DNA of 64,000 bases from Acidimicrobiales bacterium (GTDB lineage Bacteria > Actinomycetota > Acidimicrobiia > Acidimicrobiales > JADJXE01): positions 3,113,001 to 3,177,000 of the forward strand of contig JADJXE010000001.1 of the NCBI GenBank assembly GCA_016716005.1. Direction: 5' to 3'. Positions within the stretch are counted from its first letter, which is position 1. The number at the start of each line of letters is the position of its first letter. The translations under genes and the position numbers were made by a program. Shown here piece by piece: positions 1-9,000 of the stretch. A model generated the notes under the pieces. It was not told the origin of the DNA and did no database searches. It saw only the letters and a program-made list of their open reading frames with translations.

Positions 1-42
1 GACCTCGAGGAGGGTGGCTCACCCCCGGGCGGCTCCGGCCGA

Positions 43-48
43 TAGGAT
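43..48 (+). promoter_or_regulatory. Candidate -10 box (TAGGAT) for the SpoIID-like gene
   Basis: TAGGAT lies about 90 bases before the chosen start of the SpoIID-like gene. It belongs to a recurring TAnnnT box found upstream of many genes in this window. No convincing -35 is visible. The call rests on that recurrence, and no transcript evidence is available. Confidence 0.35.
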
Positions 49-138
49 CCCGGACTCAGGGGCGGCGGGCGTCCGGATCCGGTCCGGCGGGCCGCCCCTG
101 TGCGCGTGCCGCCGCCTCATCCCTCGGAGGACGCGCAG

Positions 139-2265
139 GTGACCAGACGCACCAAGCCCCAGCCCCGGGTGGTGGCCGCGCTGCTCGCCCTGGCCGCGCT
201 GACCCCGGTCCTGGCCGTCGCCGTGGCGCCGGCGCCGGCGTCGGCGAGCGAGGTGCCGGTGACCGGCGACCTGGTCGTGTACGGGCGGGGCTGGGGCCAC
301 GGCCGGGGCATGGGGCAGTACGGCGCCTACGGCTACGCCGTCGACGACGGCTGGTCGTACCAGCAGATCCTCGACCACTACTACGGCGGCACGACCCTCG
401 GCACGGTGCCCGTCGATCGCCAGGTGCGCGTCCGGCTCACCGCCTTCGACGGCGAGGCCCTGATCGTGGCGTCGGGCTCCGGGCGGCTCACGACGTCGGC
501 CGACGACGGGCTGGCCGGTGGACGCCAGCCCCGCCGCGCCCTCTACGTCGAGCGGGTCGGCCCCGGCCGGTTCCAGGTGTACGACGGCCCCGGGTGCGCC
601 GGGCCGTGGACCCCGCGACCCGCGGTCGTGCAGGCGACCCGGGTCGACGTGCTCCCGCCGGCGTCGAACGACAACCCCGACGACATGCTCCAGCTGTGCG
701 ACGGCCCCACCACCCGCTGGTACCGGGGCTCGGTCGCGATCCTCGAGTCCGACGGCACCACCCGCGTGGTCAACGCGGTGCCCGTCGAGCAGTACCTGCG
801 CAGCAGCGTGACCCGCGAGGTGCCGGCGGGGTGGGTCGACGCGGGCGGTGGCCGGGGGGCCGAGGCCGTGAAGGCCCAGGCGGTGGCGGCCCGCTCGTAC
901 GCCCTCGGGTCCAACCGCTACGCCTACGCCGACGTGTGCGACTCGGGCGCGTGCCAGTCGTACGCCGGCTTCGCCCGCAGCACGAACGGCGGCGTCCGCC
1001 AGCTCAACGAGGACCCTCGCATCGACGGGGCGATCCGGGCCACCGCCGGCAAGGTGCGGCTCCGCAACGGCGTGCCGGTGGCCACCGAGTACTCGTCGTC
1101 GACCGGCGGGTACACCGCCGGCGGGGTCTTCCCGGCGGTGCCCGACGCGGGCGACGACACCACCGCCAACCCCAACCGGACCTGGACGGCGACGATCGAC
1201 GACGCCGTCATCGAGGCCCGCTACCAGCGGGGCGACCTGCGGGCCGTGGAGATCCTCGCCCGCAACGGCCTCGGTGCCGAGGGGGGCCGGGTGACCCGGT
1301 TGCGGCTGGTGTTCGGCGGGGGCGCCGTCGAGGTGACCGGCGCCGACTTCCGGGCCGCCGTCGGCCTCAAGTCCGACTGGTTCTCGCTCGAGCCCGTCGC
1401 CGGAGCGGGCTCCGCCGGCGGGGCCGCGCCTCCGGCCGCCGGCCCGGCACCGCCGGCGACCCCGTCCGGCCCCGGCGCCGGCGCCGGCTACGTGCTCGAC
1501 GGCTTCGGGGGCCTCCACGCCTTCGGCGGGGCCCCCGCCCCCGTCCCGTCGGCCTACATCGCCGGTTGGGACGTGTTCTGGCGGCTCGCGGTGCGCCCCG
1601 ACGGCGCCGGCTACGTGCTCGACGGCTTCGGGCGCCTCCACCCCTTCGGCACGGCGCGCACGCCGGCGCCGCCCCGCCCCCCCGGCGGCACCACGCTCAG
1701 CTCGCCGCTGGCCCGCGACGTCGTGCTGCTGGCCGGCGACCCGGGGGCCGGCTACGTGCTCGACGCCTTCGGGGGCCTCCACCCCTTCGGCGGCGCGCCG
1801 GCCGCCTCGGGTGGGCCGTCGTGGCCGGGCTGGGACGTGGCCCGCCGCGTGGCCCTGAACCCGTCGGGGACCGGTGGGTACGTGCTCGACGCCTTCGGGG
1901 GCCTCCACCCCTTCGCCGTGGGTGCCGCGGCGCGCCCGGCCCGCCCGGCCTCGTCGGCCTACTGGCCGGGCTGGGACGTGGCCCGCGACCTGGTGCTCGT
2001 GGGCGAGGGTCGCGGCTACGTGTTCGACGCCTTCGGTGGGGTCCACGCCATCGGGGGGGCCGCCCCGGTCGCCGGCGGCGGGTACCGGACCATGACGGAG
2101 TTCACGGCCGGCGCCGCCGCCCTGGCCGACGGCTCGGCGCTGTACGCCGACCGCTTCGGCGGGCTCTACCGGGCCCCGGCCTCGGCCGCGGCGCCGACGC
2201 CCGGCGCCACGTGGCCCGGGTTCCCGATCGCCCGCGACGTGGCCCTCGTGCCCGGCGCGGGCTGA
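139..2265 (+). CDS. Secreted SpoIID/LytB-domain protein with six C-terminal GYVLD-type repeats
   Basis: An exported protein of about 708 residues. The GTG start is chosen because GGAGG at 126-130 precedes it by 8 bases and a signal peptide follows at once (basic TRRTK, then an Ala/Leu/Val core ending near ASAS). The middle resembles the SpoIID/LytB amidase-enhancer domain: GRGWGHGRGMGQYGAYG near the N-terminus, an EQYLRS..VTREVPAGW segment, QAVAARSYAL, and a later STGGYTAG segment. SpoIID proteins act on peptidoglycan, as lytic transglycosylases or amidase activators. The C-terminus holds six repeats of 41-47 residues built on GYVLDAFGGLHPFGGAP plus WPGWDVAR, probably a beta-propeller. The next gene carries related repeats. 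The domain call is firm; the physiological role is inferred. Confidence 0.85.
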   Translation: MTRRTKPQPRVVAALLALAALTPVLAVAVAPAPASASEVPVTGDLVVYGRGWGHGRGMGQYGAYGYAVDDGWSYQQILDHYYGGTTLGTVPVDRQVRVRLTAFDGEALIVASGSGRLTTSADDGLAGGRQPRRALYVERVGPGRFQVYDGPGCAGPWTPRPAVVQATRVDVLPPASNDNPDDMLQLCDGPTTRWYRGSVAILESDGTTRVVNAVPVEQYLRSSVTREVPAGWVDAGGGRGAEAVKAQAVAARSYALGSNRYAYADVCDSGACQSYAGFARSTNGGVRQLNEDPRIDGAIRATAGKVRLRNGVPVATEYSSSTGGYTAGGVFPAVPDAGDDTTANPNRTWTATIDDAVIEARYQRGDLRAVEILARNGLGAEGGRVTRLRLVFGGGAVEVTGADFRAAVGLKSDWFSLEPVAGAGSAGGAAPPAAGPAPPATPSGPGAGAGYVLDGFGGLHAFGGAPAPVPSAYIAGWDVFWRLAVRPDGAGYVLDGFGRLHPFGTARTPAPPRPPGGTTLSSPLARDVVLLAGDPGAGYVLDAFGGLHPFGGAPAASGGPSWPGWDVARRVALNPSGTGGYVLDAFGGLHPFAVGAAARPARPASSAYWPGWDVARDLVLVGEGRGYVFDAFGGVHAIGGAAPVAGGGYRTMTEFTAGAAALADGSALYADRFGGLYRAPASAAAPTPGATWPGFPIARDVALVPGAG
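1486..2262 (+). repeat. Six-unit protein-coding repeat (GYVLD/FGGLH units)
   Basis: Units begin at about 1486, 1609, 1750, 1876, 2014 and 2137, so they are 123-141 bases long. The core reads GYVLD-x-FGGLHPFGG and is joined by a W-PGWDVAR linker. The first five are strongly alike at DNA level; the sixth (ALYADRFGGLYR) is diverged. The count and length suit a six-bladed propeller. Confidence 0.7.
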
Positions 2266-2294
2266 CGTCCGGGAGCGCGGCCACACTGGGGGCG

Positions 2295-4268
2295 GTGCGC
2301 CGACCCCGCCTCCGCCTCGCCGCCGGCCTGGGCGCCTCGTTGGCCCTCGTGGCCGCTGCCGGGGCGGCCGGCCCCGCCCGCCCCGCCGGCGCGGACGGCG
2401 GCGAGGAGCCGCTCCGCCGGGTGGTGGTCACGTTCGAGCGGCCGGCCGCCCCGGCCGATCTGGCCGCCGACGTCCGCCGGGCGGGGGGCGAGCCCCTCCG
2501 CTGGGTCGATCCGCGCCGGGTGGCCGTGCTGGTCACGCCGGCGGAGGAGGCCGCCCTGCGCGCCGATCCGGCGGTGGGGTCGGTCACCGCCGATCGCCGG
2601 GTCGTCGCGAGCCCCGTGGTGCGGGTCTCGGGCACGCCGGTCGACGGCCGCTGGGGCCTCGTGGCCGTCGACGGCCCGCGGGCCTGGGGCGTCACCGCCG
2701 GCCGGCCCACCGTGGCCCTGGCCGTGCTCGACGGTGGCGTCGACCCCACCCTGCCCGCGCTGGTCGGGAGGGTGGACGTGCTCCGCGGCTGCCGGGCGAC
2801 CAACAGCCGCACCCTCGACGACGTCCAGGGCCACGGCACCGCGGTGGCCGCGGTGGCCGCGGCCGGGTGGGGCGACCCGTCGGGCGTGGCCGGACTGGCG
2901 CCGGGTGTGCGGGTGCTCTCCTGCAAGGTGCTCGACGACCTCGGCCGAGGCTGGAGCTCCGACGTGGCGGCCGGCCTCCGAGTGGCGGTGGACGCCGGGG
3001 CGGCCGTGATCAACATGTCGTTCAACGGCCCCGACGACGACCCGGTGCTGGCCGCGGCGGTCGCCGACGCTCGGGCCCGGGGCGTGGTGCTGGTGGCCGC
3101 GGCCGGCAACACCGTCGGCGACGTGCCGCAGTACCCGGCGGCCCATCCCGGGGTGGTCGCGGTGGGTGCCGCCGACCGCGACGGCTCCCTGCTGTGGTTC
3201 TCGGCCCGGGGGGCGTGGGTCGACGTGCTGGCCCCGGGGCGCGACGTGCTGGTGCCCGAGCCGGGGGGAGGCCTGGCGCTGGCGTCGGGCACGTCGGTGG
3301 CCGCGCCGTTCGTGGCCGGGGCGGCCGCCCTCGTCCGCTCCTGGGCGGCGGCGCTGCCCGCGGCCGTGGTCGCCGGTCTGCTGGGCGACGGGGCCGCCCG
3401 GCCGGCCGGCGTGCCGCCCGAGCTGCTGAGCGCCGGCGACGCCGTGCGGTTCCCGTACCCGGGGATGGCCGCGTGTCCCCGCACGGTGCGGGGCCTGCTG
3501 CTCCTCGCCGACGGCTCCCTCGTCGCCGTCGGGGGTGCCCCCGACCCGGGCCCCGGCGGCGCCGCTGCCCGGTGGCCGGGGGAGGACCGGGCCCGGGGGC
3601 TGGCCCTGGCGCCGGGTGGTGCCGCTGGCTGGGTGCTCGACGCCGGCGGCGCGGTCGACGCCTTCGGCGGGGCGCCGCCGGCGTCGCCGGTCGGGGGTCT
3701 GCCGGCGGGCGACGTCGCCCGCGGCCTGGTCGCCCGGCCCGACGGCGCCGGCCTGTACCTCCTCACCGCCGACGGGGCGGTGCGGGGCGTGGGGCTCGGC
3801 GGTGCGCCCGCCCCGCAGGCTCCCCGGCCCGACCCGATCTGGCCCGGCCTCGACGTGGCCCGCGACCTCGCCCTCGCCCCGGGGAGCGCCACCGCCGGAT
3901 GGGTCCTGGCGGCCGACGGGTCGCTGACCCCGTTCGGGGGGGCGCCACCGCTCGTCCCGTCCGGTGCGCTGGGCGGGGCCCGCCGGGCCGTCCGGCTGGT
4001 CGTCGACCCGGGCGGCCGCGGGGTGTGGGTGCTCGACACCACCGGGAGGCTGCACCCTCGCCGGCCCGAGGGTGGGTCCGCCGGGCTGCCCCGGCTGGCG
4101 GCCTCGTCGGTCCCGGTGGGTGGGGCCAGGGGGGCGGTCGTGGGGGCGGACGGGTCGGGTGCGGTGGTCACCGCGGCCGGTGCCGAGGTCGTGCTCGAGG
4201 GCCCGCTGTGCGGCGGGGCGCCGCGGTGGGGCGGCGACGTGGTGCGAGCGGTCGTGGCCGTGCCCTGA
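2295..4268 (+). CDS. Subtilisin-like S8 serine protease with C-terminal propeller-like repeats
   Basis: A secreted protease of 657 residues. The GTG start opens a signal peptide (VRRPRLRLAAG, then an Ala-rich core ending near PAGADG). An inhibitor-like propeptide segment follows (residues about 35-110). The S8 catalytic triad is visible as D146 (AVLDGGVD), H180 (QGHGTAVAAV) and S334 (SGTSVAAPF), with the oxyanion Asn in AAAGNT. The last 270 residues hold about six degenerate repeats of the type seen in the gene before it (GWVLDAGGAVDAFGGAP, GWVLAADGSLTPFGGAP, GVWVLDTTGRLHP). The gene starts 29 bases after its neighbour and probably shares its transcript. The substrate is unknown; joint action at the wall with the SpoIID-like protein is an inference. 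Confidence 0.85.
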   Translation: MRRPRLRLAAGLGASLALVAAAGAAGPARPAGADGGEEPLRRVVVTFERPAAPADLAADVRRAGGEPLRWVDPRRVAVLVTPAEEAALRADPAVGSVTADRRVVASPVVRVSGTPVDGRWGLVAVDGPRAWGVTAGRPTVALAVLDGGVDPTLPALVGRVDVLRGCRATNSRTLDDVQGHGTAVAAVAAAGWGDPSGVAGLAPGVRVLSCKVLDDLGRGWSSDVAAGLRVAVDAGAAVINMSFNGPDDDPVLAAAVADARARGVVLVAAAGNTVGDVPQYPAAHPGVVAVGAADRDGSLLWFSARGAWVDVLAPGRDVLVPEPGGGLALASGTSVAAPFVAGAAALVRSWAAALPAAVVAGLLGDGAARPAGVPPELLSAGDAVRFPYPGMAACPRTVRGLLLLADGSLVAVGGAPDPGPGGAAARWPGEDRARGLALAPGGAAGWVLDAGGAVDAFGGAPPASPVGGLPAGDVARGLVARPDGAGLYLLTADGAVRGVGLGGAPAPQAPRPDPIWPGLDVARDLALAPGSATAGWVLAADGSLTPFGGAPPLVPSGALGGARRAVRLVVDPGGRGVWVLDTTGRLHPRRPEGGSAGLPRLAASSVPVGGARGAVVGADGSGAVVTAAGAEVVLEGPLCGGAPRWGGDVVRAVVAVP

Positions 4269-4279
4269 CGGGCGGGCCC

Positions 4280-4285
4280 TAGGAT
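4280..4285 (+). promoter_or_regulatory. Candidate -10 box (TAGGAT) for the GDP-mannose dehydratase gene
   Basis: TAGGAT sits 33 bases before the ATG at 4319. That would give a leader of about 27 bases, long enough for the GAGGTGA ribosome site at 4310-4316. Confidence 0.4.
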
Positions 4286-4318
4286 GCCCTGTCCGTCGCT
4301 CCGGATCCTGAGGTGACC

Positions 4319-5311
4319 ATGCCCCGAGCCCTCATCACCGGCATCACCGGCCAGGACGGCCGCTACCTCTCCGAGCACCTGCACCAGCAGGGCTACGAGG
4401 TGTTCGGCCTGATCAAGGGCCAGAACAACCCCAAGGCCGAGCTCGTCACCGAGGAGCTCCCCTGGGTCGAGCTGGTGAGCGGCGACCTGGCCGACCTCCC
4501 GTCGCTGGTGGCTGCGCTCGAGTACACCCAGCCCGACGAGATCTACAACCTGGCCGCGGTGTCGTTCGTCGCCCTGTCGTTCGTGCAGCCCGAGCTCACC
4601 GCCAACATCACCGGCCTGGGCGTGCTGCGCGTGTTGGAGGCCATGCGGATGGTGGGCGGACGGGGCACCCCCATGCGCTTCTACCAGGCCAGCTCCAGCG
4701 AGATGTTCGGGAAGGTGCGCGAGACCCCCCAGACCGAGCTCACGGCCTTCCACCCCCGCAGCCCCTACGGCGCGGCCAAGGTGTTCGGCCACGACATCAC
4801 GGTGAACTACCGGGAGTCCTACGGGCTGTTCGCCTGCAGCGGGATCCTCTTCAACCACGAGTCCGAGCGTCGTGGCCTCGAGTTCGTCACGCGCAAGATC
4901 ACCAACGCGGTCGCCCGGATCAAGCTGGGCCTCCAGAGCGAGCTGGTGCTCGGCAACCTCGACTCCAAGCGCGACTGGGGCTTCGCGGGCGACTACGTGC
5001 GGGCCATGTGGCTGATGCTCCAGCAGGACGAGCCCGACGACTACGTCGTGGCCACCGGGCAGACGCACTCGGTGAAGGAGTTCCTCGAGCTCGCGTTCGC
5101 GGCCGCCGACATCGACGACCCGTACCGGTACGTGCGCACCGACGACCGCTTCCTGCGGCCGGCAGAGGTCGACCTGCTGGTGGGCGACTCGACGAAGGCG
5201 CGCACCGAGCTGGGCTGGAGGCCGACCGTCGACTTCCCGGGTCTCGTGCGTCGCATGGTCGAGAGCGACCTGGCGATCGAGGCCCGCAAGGCCGCCCAGC
5301 GGGGGGTCTGA
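4319..5311 (+). CDS. gmd: GDP-mannose 4,6-dehydratase
   Basis: An extended short-chain dehydrogenase of 330 residues that converts GDP-mannose to GDP-4-keto-6-deoxymannose, the entry step to GDP-fucose, GDP-rhamnose and related deoxysugars. Seen: the NADP-binding loop GITGQDGRYL at the N-terminus, EIYNLAAVSFV, the SSSEMFG segment, and the catalytic YGAAK (Y-x3-K) after HPRSP; NHES, KRDWGFAGDYV and the TGQTHSV segment also fit the family. The length is usual. ATG at 4319 has GAGGTGA just upstream; an in-frame GTG at 4313 is the alternative. No partner reductase or epimerase is adjacent, so the final sugar cannot be named. It fits the mannose-activating genes at 18.8-21.5 kb. Confidence 0.92.
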   Translation: MPRALITGITGQDGRYLSEHLHQQGYEVFGLIKGQNNPKAELVTEELPWVELVSGDLADLPSLVAALEYTQPDEIYNLAAVSFVALSFVQPELTANITGLGVLRVLEAMRMVGGRGTPMRFYQASSSEMFGKVRETPQTELTAFHPRSPYGAAKVFGHDITVNYRESYGLFACSGILFNHESERRGLEFVTRKITNAVARIKLGLQSELVLGNLDSKRDWGFAGDYVRAMWLMLQQDEPDDYVVATGQTHSVKEFLELAFAAADIDDPYRYVRTDDRFLRPAEVDLLVGDSTKARTELGWRPTVDFPGLVRRMVESDLAIEARKAAQRGV

Positions 5312-5338
5312 GGCCGCGTTCCGGGGCCGCACGCGGAA

Positions 5339-5366
5339 GACGGGCCCTCGGGGGGAAGGGCCCGTC
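5339..5366 (+). terminator. Hairpin terminator after gmd
   Basis: A perfect 10-base-pair inverted repeat, GACGGGCCCT and AGGGCCCGTC, with an 8-base loop begins 27 bases after the gmd stop. There is no T-tract, as is common in high-GC actinobacteria. It lies between convergent genes and could serve both. Confidence 0.7.
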
Positions 5367-5471
5367 TCCGGGCCGGCTGTGCCGGCTCGTCCGCCCGGCC
5401 GGGGGGATGGCGGGCGGAGGTGGTGCGGCCGCCGGCCGCCTCCGGGGGGCAGCCGACGGTCGCTGTGATCC

Positions 5472-5840
5472 TCAGGCGGCCTTGTCGACCCCGCCCTTGT
5501 CGACCCCGCCCTTGGCGACGTACCCGGTGAGGCGCTCACGGGCGTCCTTGGCGGCGGCCCGGCTCTGCTTCATGAGCTCGCCGGCCTGCTCGGGGAGCCG
5601 GCCCTCGACCTCGTCGAGCAGGGCCTCGAGGCGCTCCTCGAGCAGCTTCATGCGCTCCTCGAGGGTCTTCTGGGTGGTCTCGAACTGCTCGCGGGACTCG
5701 CCGAAGGTGGCCTCCAGGCGCTTCTGCAGCTCGACCCGCTCGACCTGGAGGCGCTGGGCGACGATGACGCCGAACCCGATCGCCACGTAGACGGCGTCCT
5801 TCAGGTACTTCGTGATGTCCTCGGGCTTGAACTCCGGCAT
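5472..5840 (-). CDS. Small membrane-anchored coiled-coil protein, function unknown
   Basis: A protein of 122 residues starting MPEFKPEDITKYLKDAV. The start is chosen because GGAGGAAG lies directly upstream on the minus strand; a longer open frame exists but runs through the promoter. Residues about 14-30 (AVYVAIGFGVIVAQRL) could be a short membrane or amphipathic helix. Residues 32-95 are a heptad-rich coiled coil dense in Glu, Arg, Leu and Gln (RLEATFGESREQFETTQ, then EERMKLLEERLEALLDEV). The length and layout recall phasin-like or PspA-like proteins, but no family motif supports that. The C-terminus holds a tandem GGVDK-GGVDK. It is a single gene with its own promoter. Confidence 0.7.
   Translation of the reverse strand: MPEFKPEDITKYLKDAVYVAIGFGVIVAQRLQVERVELQKRLEATFGESREQFETTQKTLEERMKLLEERLEALLDEVEGRLPEQAGELMKQSRAAAKDARERLTGYVAKGGVDKGGVDKAA
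5481..5510 (-). repeat. Two tandem 15-base repeats in the coiled-coil gene
   Basis: The unit CTTGTCGACCCCGCC occurs twice in a row, followed by a partial third. On the coding strand it gives the duplicated GGVDK at the protein's C-terminus. Because 15 is a multiple of three, copy-number change would keep the frame. Confidence 0.8.
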
Positions 5841-5888
5841 CGCTGCTTCCTCCGTGCTGGGGCTCCCTGCCCCGCTGTCATGCTTGCA

Positions 5889-5917
5889 AGTGTAAGCACT
5901 CTGCATCACATGTGCAA
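5889..5917 (-). promoter_or_regulatory. Sigma-70-like promoter for the coiled-coil gene, with palindromes
   Basis: Reading the minus strand, TTGCAC (5917-5912) and TACACT (5894-5889) are 17 bases apart, a standard -35/-10 layout. The predicted start near 5882 leaves a leader of about 40 bases with a GGAGG site. Two perfect 8-base palindromes overlap the promoter, CTTGCAAG at 5883-5890 and CACATGTG at 5907-5914. They could bind a regulator. The stretch is clearly less GC-rich than its surroundings. Confidence 0.6.
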
Positions 5918-5985
5918 GCGTTTCGCTCGCGTCCGCGAGCGCGGCCCGGCCCGAGCGGTGCACCGTCGGGTCGGGACCCGGGCAC

Positions 5986-5991
5986 TAGCCT
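5986..5991 (+). promoter_or_regulatory. Candidate -10 box (TAGCCT), near-leaderless start
   Basis: TAGCCT ends 10 bases before the GTG at 6001, and no ribosome site is visible between them. The predicted transcript would begin within about three bases of the start codon. Confidence 0.45.
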
Positions 5992-6000
5992 GCGTCCTTC

Positions 6001-9000
6001 GTGGATCCCGCACCGTCGACGGCCCCGCCGGTCGTCGCCGTCGTCGTCACCAAGGATCCAGGGCCCTGGTTCGAGGAGGTCCTGGCCAGTCTGGCCGCCC
6101 AGGACTACCCGAACCTGTCGGTGCTGGTGCTCGATGCCGGCAGCACCGACGACCCGACGCCGTCGATCGCCCAGGTGCTGCCGGCGGCCTACGTGCGCCG
6201 GCTGGGTGACGACCAGGGTTTCGGGTGGGCCGCCAACCACGCCCTGGCCCTGGTGGAGGGGGCGGCCTTCTACTGCCTGTGCCACGACGACGTGGCGCTC
6301 GACCCCGCGGCCGTGCGCCTGCTCGTGGAGGAGGCCTTCCGGTCGAACGCCGGGGTGGTGGCGCCCAAGGTCGTGACCTGGGACGACCCCGAGGTGCTGC
6401 TCTCAGTGGGGATGGCGGTGGACAAGACCGGCGTGCCGTCGCCGTACGCCGAGCCCGGCGACCTCGATCAGTCGCAGTACGACCAGGTGCGAGACGCCTT
6501 CTTCGCGCCCGGCTCCGTCACCCTGATCCGGGCCGACCTGTTCGCCACGCTGGGCGGCTACGACCCCGACATCACCTACCTGGGTGACGACGTCGACCTG
6601 TGCTGGCGGGCCCACGTGGCCGGCGCCCGCGTGGTGGTCTCGCCGTCGGCCCGGGTGCGGCATCGCCAGGAGCTGCCCGAGCGCCGCCCGCACGACGACC
6701 TGCGCCGGCTGGCCGCCCGCCACCGGCTCCGGACCACCCTCACCTGCTACTCGGCGTTCCACCTGCTCCGCGTGCTCCCGCAGGCGGCGGTGCTGGCGCT
6801 GGTCGAGGTGGTCTACGCGGCGCTGCTCGGCCGGGGCGCACAGGCCAAGGCGGTCGCGGCCGCGTGGCCCTGGAACCTGCGGCGCCTCGGCACCGTGCTC
6901 CGTCGCCGGCGGGCGCTGCGGCGCCTCCGCCAGACGCCCGACCGCGAGGTCCGCCAGCTCCAGGTGAAGGGGTTCGTGCCGGTGGCCGCGGTGCTGCGCG
7001 GCCAGGGCAGCGAGGAGGAGCGCGGCGGGATCACCAGCGCGAGCCGGTCGATCGCCCGCGCCCTCGCCCCCGGGCCGCGCCGGCTCTCCCTGCTGGCCTG
7101 GGGTGCGGTGGCGCTGGTGCTGCTGGTCGGGTCGCGGCACCTCCTGAGTCGCGGGTTGCCATCCGTGTCGGGCTTCGCACCCTTCCCCGGTGGTCCCGGT
7201 CCGCTGCTGCGCGAGTTCCTGTCGGGCTGGCGCCTGTCGGGGCTGGGCTCGGAGCGGCCCGCCCCCACGGCCTACGGGATGCTCGGCCTGGGCGGGCTGG
7301 CCACGTTCGGCGCCATGGGCCTGCTGCAGCAGCTCGTGGTGCTCGGGATGCTCCCCGTCGGGCTGATCGGTGCCTGGCGGCTGCTCGCCGCCACCGGGTC
7401 GCGGCGGGCGCGCGTCGCCGCCCTCGTCGTGTACGCCGCCGTCCCGCTGCCCTACAACGCCATCGCCACCGGGCAGTGGGGTGGCCTCGTGCTCTACGGC
7501 GCGTCGCCGTGGATCCTCGGGGCGCTGGCCCGGGCCACCGAGCTGGTGCCGTGGGGGCGGCGCGCCGAGCCGGCCCCGACCGCCTCGTTCCCCCGCCAGG
7601 CCCTCGCCCTGGGCCTCGTCATCGCGCTGGCCGGCACCGTGGTCCCCTTCGTCGTCGTGCTGGTGCCCCTGGTCGCGGTGGGTCTGCTGGCGGGCTCGCT
7701 GCTCGTCGGCGGGGTGGGCCGCACGGCGCGCGCCCTCGGCCTGGCGTTGGCCGCATCGGCGGTGGCCGCGCTGCTCCACGTGCCCTGGACCCTCGACTTC
7801 CTGCTGCCCGGCCGCTCGTGGGCGGCCTTCGGTGGCATCCCGGCCGCCGGGAGCACGCCCGACCTGGCCCAGCTGCTCCGCTTCGAGACCGGGCCGCTGG
7901 GCGCAGCCCCGCTCGGCTGGGCCTTCCTGATCGTCGGTGCGCTGCCGCTGGTGGTCGGCTCCGAGTGGCGCCGCGCCTGGGCGGCCCGAGCGTGGGGCGT
8001 GGCGTTGCTGTCGTGGGGCCTGGCGTGGGCGGCCGCGCGGGGGTGGGTGCCGGTGGGCCTGCCCCCCGCCGACGTGCTGCTGGCCCCCGCGGCCGCCGGC
8101 CTTGCCCTGGCCGCCGGGCTCGGGCTGGCCGCCTTCGAGATCGACCTGCCCGGCCATCGGTTCGGCTGGCGCCAGGCCGCGCTGGTCGTGGCGGGGGTGG
8201 CTGCGGTGGTGGGCGTGCTGCCGGTGCTCGGTGCGTCCGTCGACGGCCGTTGGGACGCGCCGCGCTCCGACTTCGACCGCTCGCTCGCCTTCCTCGACGA
8301 CGAGGCCGACCAGGGCGGCTTCCGGGTGCTGTGGGTCGGGGACCCGGCCGTGCTGCCGCTGGCCGGCTGGCGTCTGGCCGACGGCCTCGCCTTCGCCACC
8401 TCGCGCGACGGTACCCCGGGCATCGACGACGAGTGGCAGGGGAGCGAGCAGCCGGCCACCACCCTGCTGGCCGACGCGCTGGCGCTGGCCGCCGAGGGCG
8501 ACACCGCCCGCTTCGGGCGGTTGGTCGCCCCGATGGGCGTCCGCTACGTCATCGTCCCCACGCGGGCGGCGCCCGAGCTCACCGGGATGCCGGTGCACCC
8601 GGTGCCGGCGGCGCTGTCGGTGGGTCTGGCCTCGCAGCTCGACCTCGAGCAGATCCCCATCGACGGCGCCCTCACCCTGTACGAGAACCTGGCCTGGGCG
8701 CCGTCCCGGGCGCTGCTCCCGCCCGACACCGCCGCGGTGGCGGCGTCCGACGACTGGACCGCGGCGGCCGGCGTCGACCTGGCCGGGTCCGAGCCGGTGC
8801 TGCTCGACCAGCCGGGGCCGGCCCGCTACCAGGGCGACGTGCCGGCCGGCGAGGTGCTGGTGGCCGAGGCCTCGTCGTCGCGCTGGGCGCTGCGAGCGGG
8901 CGGGGTGGGCGCGCCTCGGGCCGAGGCCTTCGGGTGGGCCAACCGGTTCACGGTGGCCGAGGGTGCCGAGGGATCGCTGCAGTTCCGCACCCCGCCGTGG

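Noticed and set aside
19..2286. A 755-codon open frame antisense to the SpoIID-like gene with a repeated EGVEAPEGVEHV pattern
   Set aside because: The repeat is simply the complement of the GYVLD-coding repeat. High-GC third positions keep the antisense frame open, and it has no domain, start site or ribosome site.
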